Positions 22,403-30,320 of a DNA stretch of 44,598 nt are shown piece by piece (the first letter of the stretch is position 1; each line of letters starts with the position of its first letter). Both the position numbers and the translations under genes were made by a program. The DNA lies in contig PFSB01000024.1 of assembly GCA_002788855.1 (NCBI GenBank), positions 1 through 44,598 on the forward strand. The letters are read 5' to 3'. The notes under the pieces are model-generated. The model ran no database searches. It was given only the letters and a program-made list of their open reading frames with translations, and was not told the DNA's origin. The DNA is from Candidatus Roizmanbacteria bacterium CG_4_9_14_0_2_um_filter_38_17 (GTDB lineage: Bacteria > Patescibacteriota > Microgenomatia > GCA-00278855).

Positions 22403-23395
22403 TTATGAACTTCGGCGTTTTTCTTGTATTTGACCAAAGCGGAAATATTCAGATAAACGTAAACCAAAGTAACGACCAATAGATATATTAATTGGAATAA
22501 GTAGCAGAGCTACCTCTGGGTATAGCAATACAAAATTACGCAATGCCTGTGAAGATAATATCCAGAATCCAATTGTGCTCAAGATTAAAGTGACACCGGT
22601 AGTATACAAAGTATCTCGTAAGCTGCTTTGTAGCTGTAGTCGTACTATTTGCTCAGAAAGAAGAATGAGCAACAGGATTGGGAAGATCGAAAGCTGGCGT
22701 ACAACCAAAATACCGTTGGCCGCGCTTAATGTAAGTATTCCAATGACAAAGACTGCCACTACTAGCTGTGATAAAGCTACTTTAGGTAGATGCATGATGC
22801 GCACAGGTCCAAGTACCCAACGTGACACAAAAGTAGCAAGTAGAATTGTAGACAAGATCAATAGACCAGCGGGTAGTCCTGTAGCAACAAATGTTATAGC
22901 TAAAGCGATTGGCACAAGTAGCTCAAATCCTGGAAGGCCTACAACGTGCCTTAAGAAAGCGATGATTGTTGCTAAGAATGGGAGCAAGAGAATAAGCATT
23001 ATTGTATTAGCAGGAACTCCCTTGCGGACTGAATACTGTACAGCGTAAGCCATAAAGTTTGAAGGAGTAAGGTCCTTGGCTGGGCGCTGTGCAAATAATG
23101 CAAATACCCCTACTTTTTCTTCGGGTTGTTCAGGTTGGGTAACGTCCTCTCCTTTGATAGCTTCTAGTTTTTTTGCCTCTTCAGCTGATGGGCTAGCTTC
23201 TTTGGCTGCTTGCGTTGCTTCATTCAAGGTGTCTGTTTCTCTTTTTAGTTTAAGGGCTTCAGCAGACAAGGTTGCTTCTTGAACGGTTAAGGTTGGTGTG
23301 GGATTCTCTCTAAGCTGGGCATAAGCTGGGGTTGTGAATGAAAGTGTGATGAGTAGCGCGAAAACAAAACTAAAAACCTTAAGTGCTTTTTGCAT
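22403..23395 (-). CDS. 7TM membrane protein partnering the ATP-grasp/protease fusion
   Basis: A 330-residue protein with a signal peptide (about 1-25, ending AYAQ), a short extracytoplasmic stretch with Glu/Ala/Lys (about 26-100), and seven or so membrane segments (about 125-310). This matches the 7TM part of the inactive-transglutaminase/7TM proteins usually encoded next to RimK-like ligases, but the transglutaminase-like domain is lacking or reduced to the short extracytoplasmic stretch. ATG 23395 follows TG-G-TATAAT by 6 bases. The ATP-grasp gene starts 24 bases after its stop, so the two are co-transcribed. Confidence 0.68.
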   Translation of the reverse strand: MQKALKVFSFVFALLITLSFTTPAYAQLRENPTPTLTVQEATLSAEALKLKRETDTLNEATQAAKEASPSAEEAKKLEAIKGEDVTQPEQPEEKVGVFALFAQRPAKDLTPSNFMAYAVQYSVRKGVPANTIMLILLLPFLATIIAFLRHVVGLPGFELLVPIALAITFVATGLPAGLLILSTILLATFVSRWVLGPVRIMHLPKVALSQLVVAVFVIGILTLSAANGILVVRQLSIFPILLLILLSEQIVRLQLQSSLRDTLYTTGVTLILSTIGFWILSSQALRNFVLLYPEVALLLIPINISIGRYFGLRLSEYFRFGQIQEKRRSS

Positions 23396-23429
23396 GACTC
23401 TATTATACCAACCACTCTCCCGGGTAACA

Positions 23430-23604
23430 AATCTGTTACAATGGTTGTGTGCTACCTTGCGCAAAGGGATTATCGTAGGACCCGTGGTGGGGGCAATGGG
23501 CTATGAAAGCTGAGTTTGGTACATTTATGGGTTATCTAGCGGGTTACGCTTTGCGCGTAATAATAACTGTTAGGCTAAGCAAGTATTTATTTAAGGACCG
23601 TCCT
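23430..23604 (+). pseudogene. Possible frameshifted small gene remnant
   Basis: Frame from TTG reading LRKGIIVGPVVGAMGYES ends at TGA, while a second frame immediately after reads KAEFGTFMGYLAGYALRVI and ends in the family 3 palindrome (…FKDRP, TAA). Read together they look like one Gly-rich membrane segment broken by a frameshift. TG-T-TACAAT upstream could be its promoter. Support is only the protein-like composition. Confidence 0.3.
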
Positions 23605-23610
23605 TAAATA
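23588..23610. repeat. REP family 3 palindrome, left flank of RAYT3
   Basis: Eleven-base arms TATTTAAGGAC / GTCCTTAAATA around one C. Confidence 0.88.
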
Positions 23611-23628
23611 TTGTGATATAATTTTTGC

Positions 23629-24315
23629 ATGAGACGGAAGCATGATTTTATCACTGGATCTATTTATCATGTTTATAACCGTGGTGTTAGAAAAAGTAAG
23701 ATATATAATTCTCCATCTGATTATAAGCGTTGGGAGGAGTTAGTCTTCTGGTCTTCTAAGCATAACTATCCTTATAGTCTATATTTAAGTCAAATTATGC
23801 AGTATAGAGAGAAAAATCATCGGATAGAAGCTTTTAATAATAGAATAGAGACGGAGTATAAATACCAAACACCACTAATTAATATATTGGCATACGTAGA
23901 AATGCCAAATCACTTTCACCTAGTAATTGAACAAAATGTTGATATGGGGATTATGACTTACATGAAAAAGTTACAGACTGCGTATGCTATGTATTTAAAT
24001 CTAAAGTATGACTTCTCTGGTTCTGCGTTTGAAGGTATATATAAGTCAGTACCTGTAATTTCTGATGCACAATTGATTCAACTAATAAAATATGTGTTAC
24101 ATAATCCAATTGAGGCTGGTCTTGTATCGCCTAGGGGTATTTTAACGTATCAGTGGTCATCAATAAAGAATTACCTGGATAAAACAAACCTTAGAGGTAT
24201 TTCAAAAGATAGGCTACCCGAAGAATTATTTAACTCCATCAAACTTGTACAGTTCTTACAAAATAGTGACCAAGATTTTGGTCAACTCGGAGAATTAGCA
24301 ATCGATAATATTTAA
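23629..24315 (+). CDS. RAYT3: REP-associated tyrosine transposase
   Basis: A 228-residue Y1 transposase, MRRKHDFITGSIYHVYNRG at the start, HUH motif in EMPNHFHLVIEQ (HFH, about residues 103-105), and candidate Tyr in TAYAMYLNLKYDFSGS. Paralogue of RAYT2 with a different cognate palindrome. Family 3 palindromes flank it in direct orientation, and the right copy supplies its stop (DNI, TAA). ATG 23629 follows TG-A-TATAAT by 6 bases. It lies between the 7TM gene and the DUF1189-like gene. Confidence 0.9.
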   Translation: MRRKHDFITGSIYHVYNRGVRKSKIYNSPSDYKRWEELVFWSSKHNYPYSLYLSQIMQYREKNHRIEAFNNRIETEYKYQTPLINILAYVEMPNHFHLVIEQNVDMGIMTYMKKLQTAYAMYLNLKYDFSGSAFEGIYKSVPVISDAQLIQLIKYVLHNPIEAGLVSPRGILTYQWSSIKNYLDKTNLRGISKDRLPEELFNSIKLVQFLQNSDQDFGQLGELAIDNI

Positions 24316-24331
24316 GGACCGTCCTTAAATA
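24309..24331. repeat. REP family 3 palindrome, right flank of RAYT3
   Basis: Identical 23 bases to 23588-23610; includes the RAYT3 stop codon. Confidence 0.88.
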
Positions 24332-24373
24332 AATATTACAGTTCTAATTCGCCTTGCATAATCCAATTATGCT

Positions 24374-25249
24374 CTAAGCTTTTGGAGACTTAGATGATAA
24401 CTTATTCAAGATTCCTATAAGCATGATTATTAGAACTATTGTGCGCTGAAAAGGATAGTTTAGAGAAAATTCGACAGAGCTAAGTGCTAAATATACCACC
24501 CCCATTAAGGTAGAATAAACCACAACTAGATGTAAGCCAAGCTGATAACCCTTCTTATATGGTAAAGAATATTTCATAACTTTTCCAATTAGCAAGGCAA
24601 TTAAGCCAAAAAATAGTAAGTAGACAAGATTAAAAGATGTAAATAATACAAAAATTCCCAGGAACATACTAAGGGCTAAGACTGGAGTGATATATTTTAG
24701 ATATGGAATGGCAGCTTTCTTAGCTTTAAGCACGAGTTCCTGATTTATAGTTACCCCATCAACGTCCTTAAGCGATATTACTTCTATATTGCCGTTATCG
24801 TTTATATATACAAGATTGTTTTTGGTTAGCAGGGCGTAGGTGTCGTAGTTTTTAAAGTTATCTATCAAAGCGTTTGTATCAATTACTAGTAAATTTAAAG
24901 ATGTGGCTGTTGTTTCTCCTAGAACGTCTGAAAAAGCTTTCTCCACTCTGCTTATGGGGATTATATATGGTTCTTCAACATTTGTGGTTACTTCACCCTT
25001 ATTAATAGTTACAGCAAGCTCTTCTGGATAAGCTCTAATTATGGCGCTGGGAACGTTATTAATGAATTTCTCAACTCCTGGTGCAGACTTTACTGTAAAA
25101 AAGATAGTTGCAATAAATGCATAGAGAAAAAAGAAAAAGTAGAAAAATTTTAGTGAAAAGCTAAATGGCGCAGCAACTACCTTTTTGTAATAAGCTGGAC
25201 TTGTAAAAGTACCCTTTAGTGCATGAATGAAACTATTAATCCATCTCAT
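24374..25249 (-). CDS. DUF1189-like membrane protein
   Basis: A 291-residue protein. The start fits the DUF1189 pattern: FIHALKGTFTSPAYYKKVV followed by a membrane segment (about 30-52). A beta-rich extracytoplasmic domain (about 55-170) and three or four more membrane segments at the C-terminus follow. DUF1189 proteins are found widely in Firmicutes and Patescibacteria without a known function. ATG 25249 is 6 bases after a TATAGT box, and the gene is transcribed alone, away from the CofE-like gene. Confidence 0.72.
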   Translation of the reverse strand: MRWINSFIHALKGTFTSPAYYKKVVAAPFSFSLKFFYFFFFLYAFIATIFFTVKSAPGVEKFINNVPSAIIRAYPEELAVTINKGEVTTNVEEPYIIPISRVEKAFSDVLGETTATSLNLLVIDTNALIDNFKNYDTYALLTKNNLVYINDNGNIEVISLKDVDGVTINQELVLKAKKAAIPYLKYITPVLALSMFLGIFVLFTSFNLVYLLFFGLIALLIGKVMKYSLPYKKGYQLGLHLVVVYSTLMGVVYLALSSVEFSLNYPFQRTIVLIIMLIGILNKLSSKSPKA

Positions 25250-25306
25250 ATGCTAACTATACATATATATAGGTGGCTGTGTCAAACTTAAAGTATAATG
25301 CTAACT

Positions 25307-26059
25307 ATGCTGGTTAGAACAATTAAAACTCATAAGATTACAGCTAAGGACGATTCGCTAGAAAAGGTACTGGATAAATATATTGATGATATCCCAGAAC
25401 AAAGCGTACTTGCTGTTACTTCCAAAATTGTAGCTATCTGTGAAGGGCAGTTAGTTAAGATTGACGAGTCTAACTCTTTACAAAAAGACGCTCTTGTAGC
25501 AATGGACTCCCAAGTGTTTGTTCCAAGAAAATATAATCCTTATGGATTTTGTGTATCTATCACGCATAATAAGCTAATTGCTTCAGCTGGGATCGATGAG
25601 TCTAACGGGAATGGCTATTTTGTTCTCTGGCCAGAAAAACCACAAGCGTCAGCGAATAAAATTCGTGAGTACTTAACCACTAGATTCGGCAGAAAAGAGA
25701 TTGGGGTGATTATCACAGATAGTCATGTAGTGCCTTTTGTCTGGGGAGTTATTGGGTTATGTCTTGCACATAGCGGGTTTGAAGCCACTAGAAACTATAT
25801 TGGTAAGCCAGATATTTTTGGCCATAACCTGCAAGTTACCCATCAAAGCAATATCGAAGGATTAGCAGCTGCCTCTGATGTAGTGATGGGTGGAGCAAGT
25901 GAACAGACTCCCCTAGCTTTAATAACAGATATTCCGTTTGTGAAGTTTCAGGATAGAAACCCTACCCAAGAAGAGCTATCCTTACTTAAAATTTCTAGAG
26001 AAGAAGACATTTTCTGGCCACTGCTAAAAAATGCCCCATGGGAAAAAGGTAAAAGATAA
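25307..26059 (+). CDS. CofE-like gamma-glutamyl ligase
   Basis: A 250-residue protein of the F420-0:gamma-glutamyl ligase family (CofE/FbiB N-terminal type): DIPEQSVLAVTSKIVAICEGQ, then GIDESNGNGYFVLWP, VIITDSHVVPFVWGVIG and IEGLAAASDVVMGGASEQTP. The family adds gamma-linked glutamate; in Patescibacteria, which lack F420, a folate or other acceptor has been proposed. The thymidylate and folate genes at 31-38 kb are consistent with folate use but do not prove it. ATG 25307 is 7 bases after TATAAT; the frame is open from 25298. Confidence 0.85.
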   Translation: MLVRTIKTHKITAKDDSLEKVLDKYIDDIPEQSVLAVTSKIVAICEGQLVKIDESNSLQKDALVAMDSQVFVPRKYNPYGFCVSITHNKLIASAGIDESNGNGYFVLWPEKPQASANKIREYLTTRFGRKEIGVIITDSHVVPFVWGVIGLCLAHSGFEATRNYIGKPDIFGHNLQVTHQSNIEGLAAASDVVMGGASEQTPLALITDIPFVKFQDRNPTQEELSLLKISREEDIFWPLLKNAPWEKGKR

Positions 26060-26063
26060 ATTC

Positions 26064-26084
26064 ATCAAAGGACAGTCCTTTGAT
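26064..26084. repeat. REP family 3 variant palindrome
   Basis: ATCAAAGGAC-A-GTCCTTTGAT; same AAGGAC…GTCCTT core as family 3 but different outer arms, still perfectly paired. Located 4 bases after the CofE-like stop. Confidence 0.7.
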
Positions 26085-26126
26085 AAGAACTTGCGATTTT
26101 TTTGGAAATATGTGTATAATGAGTTT

Positions 26127-26273
26127 ATGCCTAAAAAGAAAAAGGTGGCACGCAAAAAAACTGCGGTCCACAAAAGAAACACTAAGAAGGCTCAAGCGCA
26201 ATCAAAGGATGTGTTGCTCATAGTTCTGGGTGGCATAGCTATCCTTGCAATGTTTGCCTTGATGACACGCTAG
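26127..26273 (+). CDS. Small basic single-pass membrane protein
   Basis: A 48-residue protein: a strongly basic N-terminal half (PKKKKVARKKTAVHKRNTKK) and one membrane segment (about 28-46). Such short basic tail-anchored proteins are frequent in Patescibacteria and unassigned. ATG 26127 follows TATAAT by 6 bases. An in-frame start at 26031 would overlap the preceding gene and the palindrome and is rejected. Confidence 0.6.
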   Translation: MPKKKKVARKKTAVHKRNTKKAQAQSKDVLLIVLGGIAILAMFALMTR

Positions 26274-26286
26274 GAGGTTAATTAGC

Positions 26287-26682
26287 TTAATTGACCTTTT
26301 TGAGAAGTTGTTTGTCAAAAGTAAGAATTGGCTCATTGTTATACTTACTCCAGCTAAGGAGATAACTATCAACAAAATGAAGACCCTGCCGATAGTATTC
26401 AAAGAGAGAAAGTAAAACTTTGCGCTCGGTTATTTTAATCCACTTCTGACTTATTAATATCTCAAGCGCCTCTGCAATAGACTCTCGTTTTAGCTTGTAG
26501 AATGATTCTAGAACAAAGCAAGTTTCAGCTATAACAATTGCTGGTATTCTTAATTTTCGTTTGCCTCTTTTTGCTTCCTTAAACCATTTGACGGCCTGAA
26601 GATGTTGTTTAGGCTCATCTCCAACTAAATAACGAAGTAATATATTTGTGTCTACTATTTCTGGTGTTATTTTTGAGGCCAT
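26287..26682 (-). CDS. vapC: PIN-domain toxin (VapC-type)
   Basis: A 131-residue PIN-domain RNase. The acidic residues expected in the active site are seen in EIVDTNILLRYL (first Asp), AETCFV (Glu) and LHFVDSYLLSW, LTFDKQLL (later Asp residues). VapC toxins cleave tRNA or rRNA when freed from their antitoxin. It overlaps the antitoxin gene by 16 bases. Slightly odd is the order: the antitoxin precedes, as is normal for vapBC. Confidence 0.85.
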   Translation of the reverse strand: MASKITPEIVDTNILLRYLVGDEPKQHLQAVKWFKEAKRGKRKLRIPAIVIAETCFVLESFYKLKRESIAEALEILISQKWIKITERKVLLSLFEYYRQGLHFVDSYLLSWSKYNNEPILTFDKQLLKKVN

Positions 26683-26909
26683 TTAACTGCAAATGAATTT
26701 CGTGCTTCTTTCAGTTGCTGATTAGACAAACTAATACTTGTCTTAAGCGATCCAGCTAGTTGCCAGAAATCTCTCTTAGGTCGGACTGTAAGTATATCAC
26801 CTTTCCGCTCAAGGATAGCCTTAGTTGCTCCATTAATATTAAACTGCTTAAGAACCAGCTTAGGTACTGTCATCTGACCCTGACCTGTGATTGAAACTAC
26901 ATGTTGCAT
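26667..26909 (-). CDS. vapB: AbrB-type antitoxin (VapB)
   Basis: An 80-residue protein whose first 50 residues form a SpoVT/AbrB-type DNA-binding domain (SITGQGQMTVPKLVLKQFNI, then KAILERKGDILTVRP) and whose rest binds the toxin. It neutralises VapC and represses the operon. The promoter is a consensus TTGACA-17-TATAAT with ATG 6 bases after it, and a perfect 13-bp inverted repeat covers the -35 box. Confidence 0.85.
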   Translation of the reverse strand: MQHVVSITGQGQMTVPKLVLKQFNINGATKAILERKGDILTVRPKRDFWQLAGSLKTSISLSNQQLKEARNSFAVKWPQK

Positions 26910-26915
26910 ATTTCT

Positions 26916-26960
26916 ATTATAATGTAGATAAATAATATTGTCAAATTAATATTATTTATC
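26916..26960 (-). promoter_or_regulatory. vapBC promoter with 13-bp inverted-repeat operator
   Basis: On the reverse strand TTGACA (26939-26944) and TATAAT (26916-26921) are 17 bases apart. GATAAATAATATT (26927-26939) and AATATTATTTATC (26948-26960) form a perfect inverted repeat with an 8-base spacer that spans the -35 and the end of the HAD gene. VapB autoregulation is the likely use. Confidence 0.65.
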
Positions 26961-27740
26961 TTGAAAATATTTATTGATAACTTCCAATATTCCGCTTTCT
27001 TCTTGTGTTGGAGCTATGAAATCTGCAATTTCTTTAAGTTCGTCAACCGCGTTTCCCATAGCCACTCCAACTCCGGAAGCTGTAAGCAAAGGGTAATCAT
27101 TATAACTATCCCCAACTCCCACAATATCTTCCCGCTTTAGGTTATTAAGTTTTGCCCACTCTAATAGAGCTATCTGTTTGGTCGCTCCGGTTGCGGTAAT
27201 ATCTAATCCCCAGCCTCTGGGATTATGAGCAGCAAAAATATTAATGTAATGAAATTTATCACCCATGTCCTTGACTAAATTTTCAGCCTCGAACTTAGTT
27301 AAGCTACCACCCAGCACTCCTATTTTGGGTATTTTTAGATATTCAAGCGAGCTTAAAGGTTTTACTTGTCTACCATATTCTGTTCCTATGTTTTCATCAG
27401 TATAGATTGATACGTCTTTATCCACATATAATTTTTGGTTTTTCTGTTTTAGATAGTCAACAATTTCTTTTGCCTCGTTATCTTTAATATATTTTCCCCA
27501 GATGACTTTTCCTATAATATCCACTATTTCAGAGCCCACTCTCGTTATTTGGAGTGATTTTAGACCTAACTTTTTTACTTGTGATTCAATGCGTCCAGCA
27601 TACATGCGCCCCGTAGCGATGGAAAATATATTACCTTTGTTTGTGAAGCTTTTTATTGCTTGGATGACTGGTTCTGGAATATCTTGATCTTTTCCAACAA
27701 GAGTCCCATCAAAGTCAGAGACGATGGCTTTGTACTTCAT
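26952..27740 (-). CDS. HAD superfamily (Cof-type, IIB) phosphatase
   Basis: A 262-residue HAD-IIB hydrolase with motif I DFDGTL (about residues 9-14), motif II SIATGR, a Lys before the cap return, and motif IV VGDSYNDYPLL. The Cof/YidA-type cap lies between. Cof-like enzymes dephosphorylate sugar phosphates or cofactor precursors; the substrate cannot be told. ATG 27740 is 6 bases after TG-C-TATAAT. The stop codon lies within the vapBC operator repeat. Confidence 0.88.
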   Translation of the reverse strand: MKYKAIVSDFDGTLVGKDQDIPEPVIQAIKSFTNKGNIFSIATGRMYAGRIESQVKKLGLKSLQITRVGSEIVDIIGKVIWGKYIKDNEAKEIVDYLKQKNQKLYVDKDVSIYTDENIGTEYGRQVKPLSSLEYLKIPKIGVLGGSLTKFEAENLVKDMGDKFHYINIFAAHNPRGWGLDITATGATKQIALLEWAKLNNLKREDIVGVGDSYNDYPLLTASGVGVAMGNAVDELKEIADFIAPTQEESGILEVINKYFQDK

Positions 27741-27759
27741 AAAAAGATTATAGCACCTC

Positions 27760-28263
27760 TTATAGACAGTTTTGCCAGGCGCGCTCTCCCCCGCTAGCTA
27801 TCTTAAAGGCGGCGGCGCGGATAGATTCTTCTGGGTTGTTACGAAGCTCTGGATTAGAATCTAGTCCCATAGAAGCTCTTGTTACTTGCCAAGTTATTGA
27901 AGCAAACTGAAAGATCCCTAGGTAGTCTCCATTTGCTGCTACTGGATTGAGTTTAGATTCACAGATAGCTATTCTTTTAAGAATATCTTTATCTACACTG
28001 TAGTGGTTTGCGTATGTTTCAAAGAGTTCTTCGTAATTAACTACTGGTAGAGAGGTAGGTGTGGGTGGCACGAGTGTTGGGGTGGGAGTGGGTGTCATTG
28101 TGGGGGTAGGAGTTGGGGTTAGGGTGGGCGTGGGCGACGGAGTCGTGGTTGGGTATATAGTATTGATGGAAGCAATATCATCAAAATAACCTGTATATCC
28201 TCTTACGGCTCCGATTATTAAAACAAGAATCCCAGCTAGAATTAATACTTTTATTTTGGACAT
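27760..28263 (-). CDS. Membrane-anchored lytic transglycosylase-like (SLT) protein
   Basis: A 167-residue protein with an N-terminal membrane segment (about 4-24), a Thr-Pro linker (about 40-75) and a lysozyme-like SLT domain (about 82-165). The catalytic Glu is probably in IAICESKLNP, and the family GxxG-type motif is ANGDYLGIFQF. The C-terminus ERAWQNCL is seen in related small transglycosylases. It would cleave peptidoglycan outside the membrane. ATG 28263 follows TATAAT by 7 bases; the frame is open to 28338. Confidence 0.78.
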   Translation of the reverse strand: MSKIKVLILAGILVLIIGAVRGYTGYFDDIASINTIYPTTTPSPTPTLTPTPTPTMTPTPTPTLVPPTPTSLPVVNYEELFETYANHYSVDKDILKRIAICESKLNPVAANGDYLGIFQFASITWQVTRASMGLDSNPELRNNPEESIRAAAFKIASGGERAWQNCL

Positions 28264-28314
28264 GAGGGCTATTATAACCCGATATAAAGAGTTGGATAGT
28301 ATAATGTGTCTGCC

Positions 28315-28407
28315 ATGAGCAATTTGGTTTTTTACCAAGTGGTCTGGCAGTTAGTTACAGTGATAACTTTAATAACAACAATCTATCTCCTCACCTTTTG
28401 GATTTAA
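28315..28407 (+). CDS. Possible 30-residue membrane protein
   Basis: ATG to TAA gives MSNLVFYQVV followed by a hydrophobic stretch ending LLTFWI. TATAAT (28300-28305) ends 9 bases before the ATG, as for other near-leaderless genes here, and a perfect palindrome follows 1 base after the stop. It lies between the divergently oriented SLT gene and the ABC transporter's end. No homologue is recognised. Confidence 0.4.
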   Translation: MSNLVFYQVVWQLVTVITLITTIYLLTFWI

Positions 28408-28408
28408 C

Positions 28409-28431
28409 TAAGTAAGGCTTAGCCTTACTTA
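28409..28431. repeat. Perfect 23-base palindrome, possible terminator or orphan REP
   Basis: Eleven-base arms TAAGTAAGGCT / AGCCTTACTTA around one T. Same odd-length design as REP families 2 and 3, but found only here. It sits between the small ORF and the 3' end of the ABC transporter gene. Confidence 0.65.
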
Positions 28432-28448
28432 AGCTTGTGTTTGCGGGC

Positions 28449-30230
28449 TTAACCGCTCAGATCATACTTTTCCAGCAGTTTTTGGTTACCCTCAATCTGA
28501 TAACGGAGAAGCTCTGCGTAGACTCCTTTTCCACGAGCTAATTCTCCTGGCTGGCCAATATTTACAACCCTTCCTTTGTCAATAACAATTACTCGATTTG
28601 CGTTCTGGAGGGTAGAAAAACGATGAGCTATGATTAGAACGAGCTTATCCTTCATGAGGATATCTAAAGCATTTTGCACAAGCTTTTCGGACTTGGCGTC
28701 AAGCGAGCTTGTTGCCTCGTCAAGAATTAGTATTGGTCGGTTAGCAAGGATTGCACGAGCTATCTGTATTCGCTGTTTTTGACCACCTGATAATTTTACC
28801 CCTCGCTCCCCTATCTGTTCATCAAGTTTTTTGGTAAACTTTTTCACAAATTCCCAGGCATTTGCTTGTTTGAGCGCTTCTTCAATATCACTATCTTGAG
28901 CTGACGGCATTCCATAAGCAACATTTTCACGAATTGTGGTAGAAAATAGCTCGCTATCCTGAAAAACCAGTGAGACCTGCTCACGAACCTGTGCGTGAGT
29001 TAGCTTGGAGTAATCTATCCCGTTTAAGCGAAGACTACCCTTTGTTGGTTCATAAAATTTAAGAATTAGATTGGTAATGGTTGTTTTTCCAGCCCCGGAG
29101 TGGCCTACCAATGCTACAGTTTCTGGTCCTATGGCAGAAAAAGAGATACTTTGTAAAACATCCTTTCCTTTTGTATAGTCAAAAGATACATTCTTAAACT
29201 CAATAGTTGGCTTTAGGACTATTTTTGAGGAGTTTGGGCTTATTTCGAGATTAAAATCTTCGACAGATTCAAGGTCCAGTATTTCAAAATATTCTTTGGA
29301 TCCGGTTTCAGCAGTTTTAACTCTTTCTAAAATAAAGCTCATTGCAAACAAAGGGCGCCTCATTCTATTTAGAAGCTGAATAATTAGCACCAATTCTCCG
29401 AAAGTCATAATTCCCAGATAGGTCTGGCGGATAATAATAAATGTTACGCCTATTAGGGCCGTTTCCAGGCCTAAATTGCGCAGAAAATTAAATACATGAT
29501 ATGTTAATGACTGCTTATCATAAATTTTGTTGCTATTCCCCATGCTGTCCGATATGAAGCTGTATTCACTATTTTGCGCTCCGTAGCTTCGGACTAAACG
29601 AATGTTGCTTATAACTTCCTGAATTCTTCCGCGCGTAACGTCTTCAATCTTATTTCTCTTTACTTGATACTCTCCCCATTTTTTTGTAGAAATATGACTT
29701 ATGAATATATAAACTGGAAAAGTTGCAAATGTCAACAGAGCAATTGTCATATTAAAATAAGCCAGTACTCCAATGGAAAATATTGTCTGAACAAGTGCAG
29801 GGACTATGAAGTTAGTTAGAGCACCTAAGAAATCCTTTAAAGACAGGATACCACGTGATAATTGACTAACTATTTTACCCGATATTTCTGAGTCAAAATA
29901 CGACTGGGAAAGAGTAAATATTTTGCGATAAAATTTTTCTGTTAGAAATTTTCCGATTCTTCCACTTGTATAGTCACCTATTCTAAGGGAAATTGCTTCA
30001 ATAATTACGGCAATTACGTTTAAGGAGAACATTAATGCTAGCAGTTTGAAAGCAATAGATAAGCTTCCAGTTCCTGATGTTAACTGTTTTTCAAGTTCAT
30101 CGATGACAAACTTAATAAGCACTGAAGCTGTAACATCAATTAAGGAGGAAACAAGAATCAATAAGCCTAATATATAAATAAGCTTATGAAACGGCCTAGC
30201 TATTTTGATAATCCGGAGAATACTATTCAC
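28449..30230 (-). CDS. ABC exporter (permease-ATPase half-transporter)
   Basis: A 593-residue type IV ABC half-transporter. The N-terminal part has six membrane segments (about 15-300), and the nucleotide-binding domain (about 340-575) shows Walker A GHSGAGKTT, Q-loop LVFQDSELF, signature LSGGQKQR, Walker B ILILDEATS and the switch His in IAHRFS. It would export lipids, peptides or drugs as a homodimer. The start is GTG at 30230, 6 bases after TG-A-TACAAT. Transcribed alone. Confidence 0.92.
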   Translation of the reverse strand: MNSILRIIKIARPFHKLIYILGLLILVSSLIDVTASVLIKFVIDELEKQLTSGTGSLSIAFKLLALMFSLNVIAVIIEAISLRIGDYTSGRIGKFLTEKFYRKIFTLSQSYFDSEISGKIVSQLSRGILSLKDFLGALTNFIVPALVQTIFSIGVLAYFNMTIALLTFATFPVYIFISHISTKKWGEYQVKRNKIEDVTRGRIQEVISNIRLVRSYGAQNSEYSFISDSMGNSNKIYDKQSLTYHVFNFLRNLGLETALIGVTFIIIRQTYLGIMTFGELVLIIQLLNRMRRPLFAMSFILERVKTAETGSKEYFEILDLESVEDFNLEISPNSSKIVLKPTIEFKNVSFDYTKGKDVLQSISFSAIGPETVALVGHSGAGKTTITNLILKFYEPTKGSLRLNGIDYSKLTHAQVREQVSLVFQDSELFSTTIRENVAYGMPSAQDSDIEEALKQANAWEFVKKFTKKLDEQIGERGVKLSGGQKQRIQIARAILANRPILILDEATSSLDAKSEKLVQNALDILMKDKLVLIIAHRFSTLQNANRVIVIDKGRVVNIGQPGELARGKGVYAELLRYQIEGNQKLLEKYDLSG

Positions 30231-30252
30231 AGGACTATTGTATCATGACATA

Positions 30253-30318
30253 ATACCGGACAGGGTCAAACCCTGTTGTCCCTGTTGTACAGGGTTTGAC
30301 CCTGTCTTGTCTGGTATT
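30253..30318. repeat. Inverted pair of REP family 1 palindromes
   Basis: Two family 1 palindromes (CAGGGTCAAACCCTG at 30260-30275 and CAGGGTTTGACCCTG at 30290-30305) face each other, with outer ATACC…GGTAT pairing as well. The whole can fold as one long hairpin. It lies between the promoter of the ABC gene and the end of the RRM gene. Confidence 0.8.
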
Positions 30319-30320
30319 AA

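Noticed and set aside
26031-26126. N-terminal extension of the small basic membrane protein
   Set aside because: It overlaps the CofE-like gene and a palindrome; TATAAT 6 bases before ATG 26127 fixes the start.
27760-28263. Thr-Pro repeats as a DNA-level tandem repeat locus
   Set aside because: The repeats follow codon structure and occur in many secreted proteins here, so they are ordinary protein linkers.
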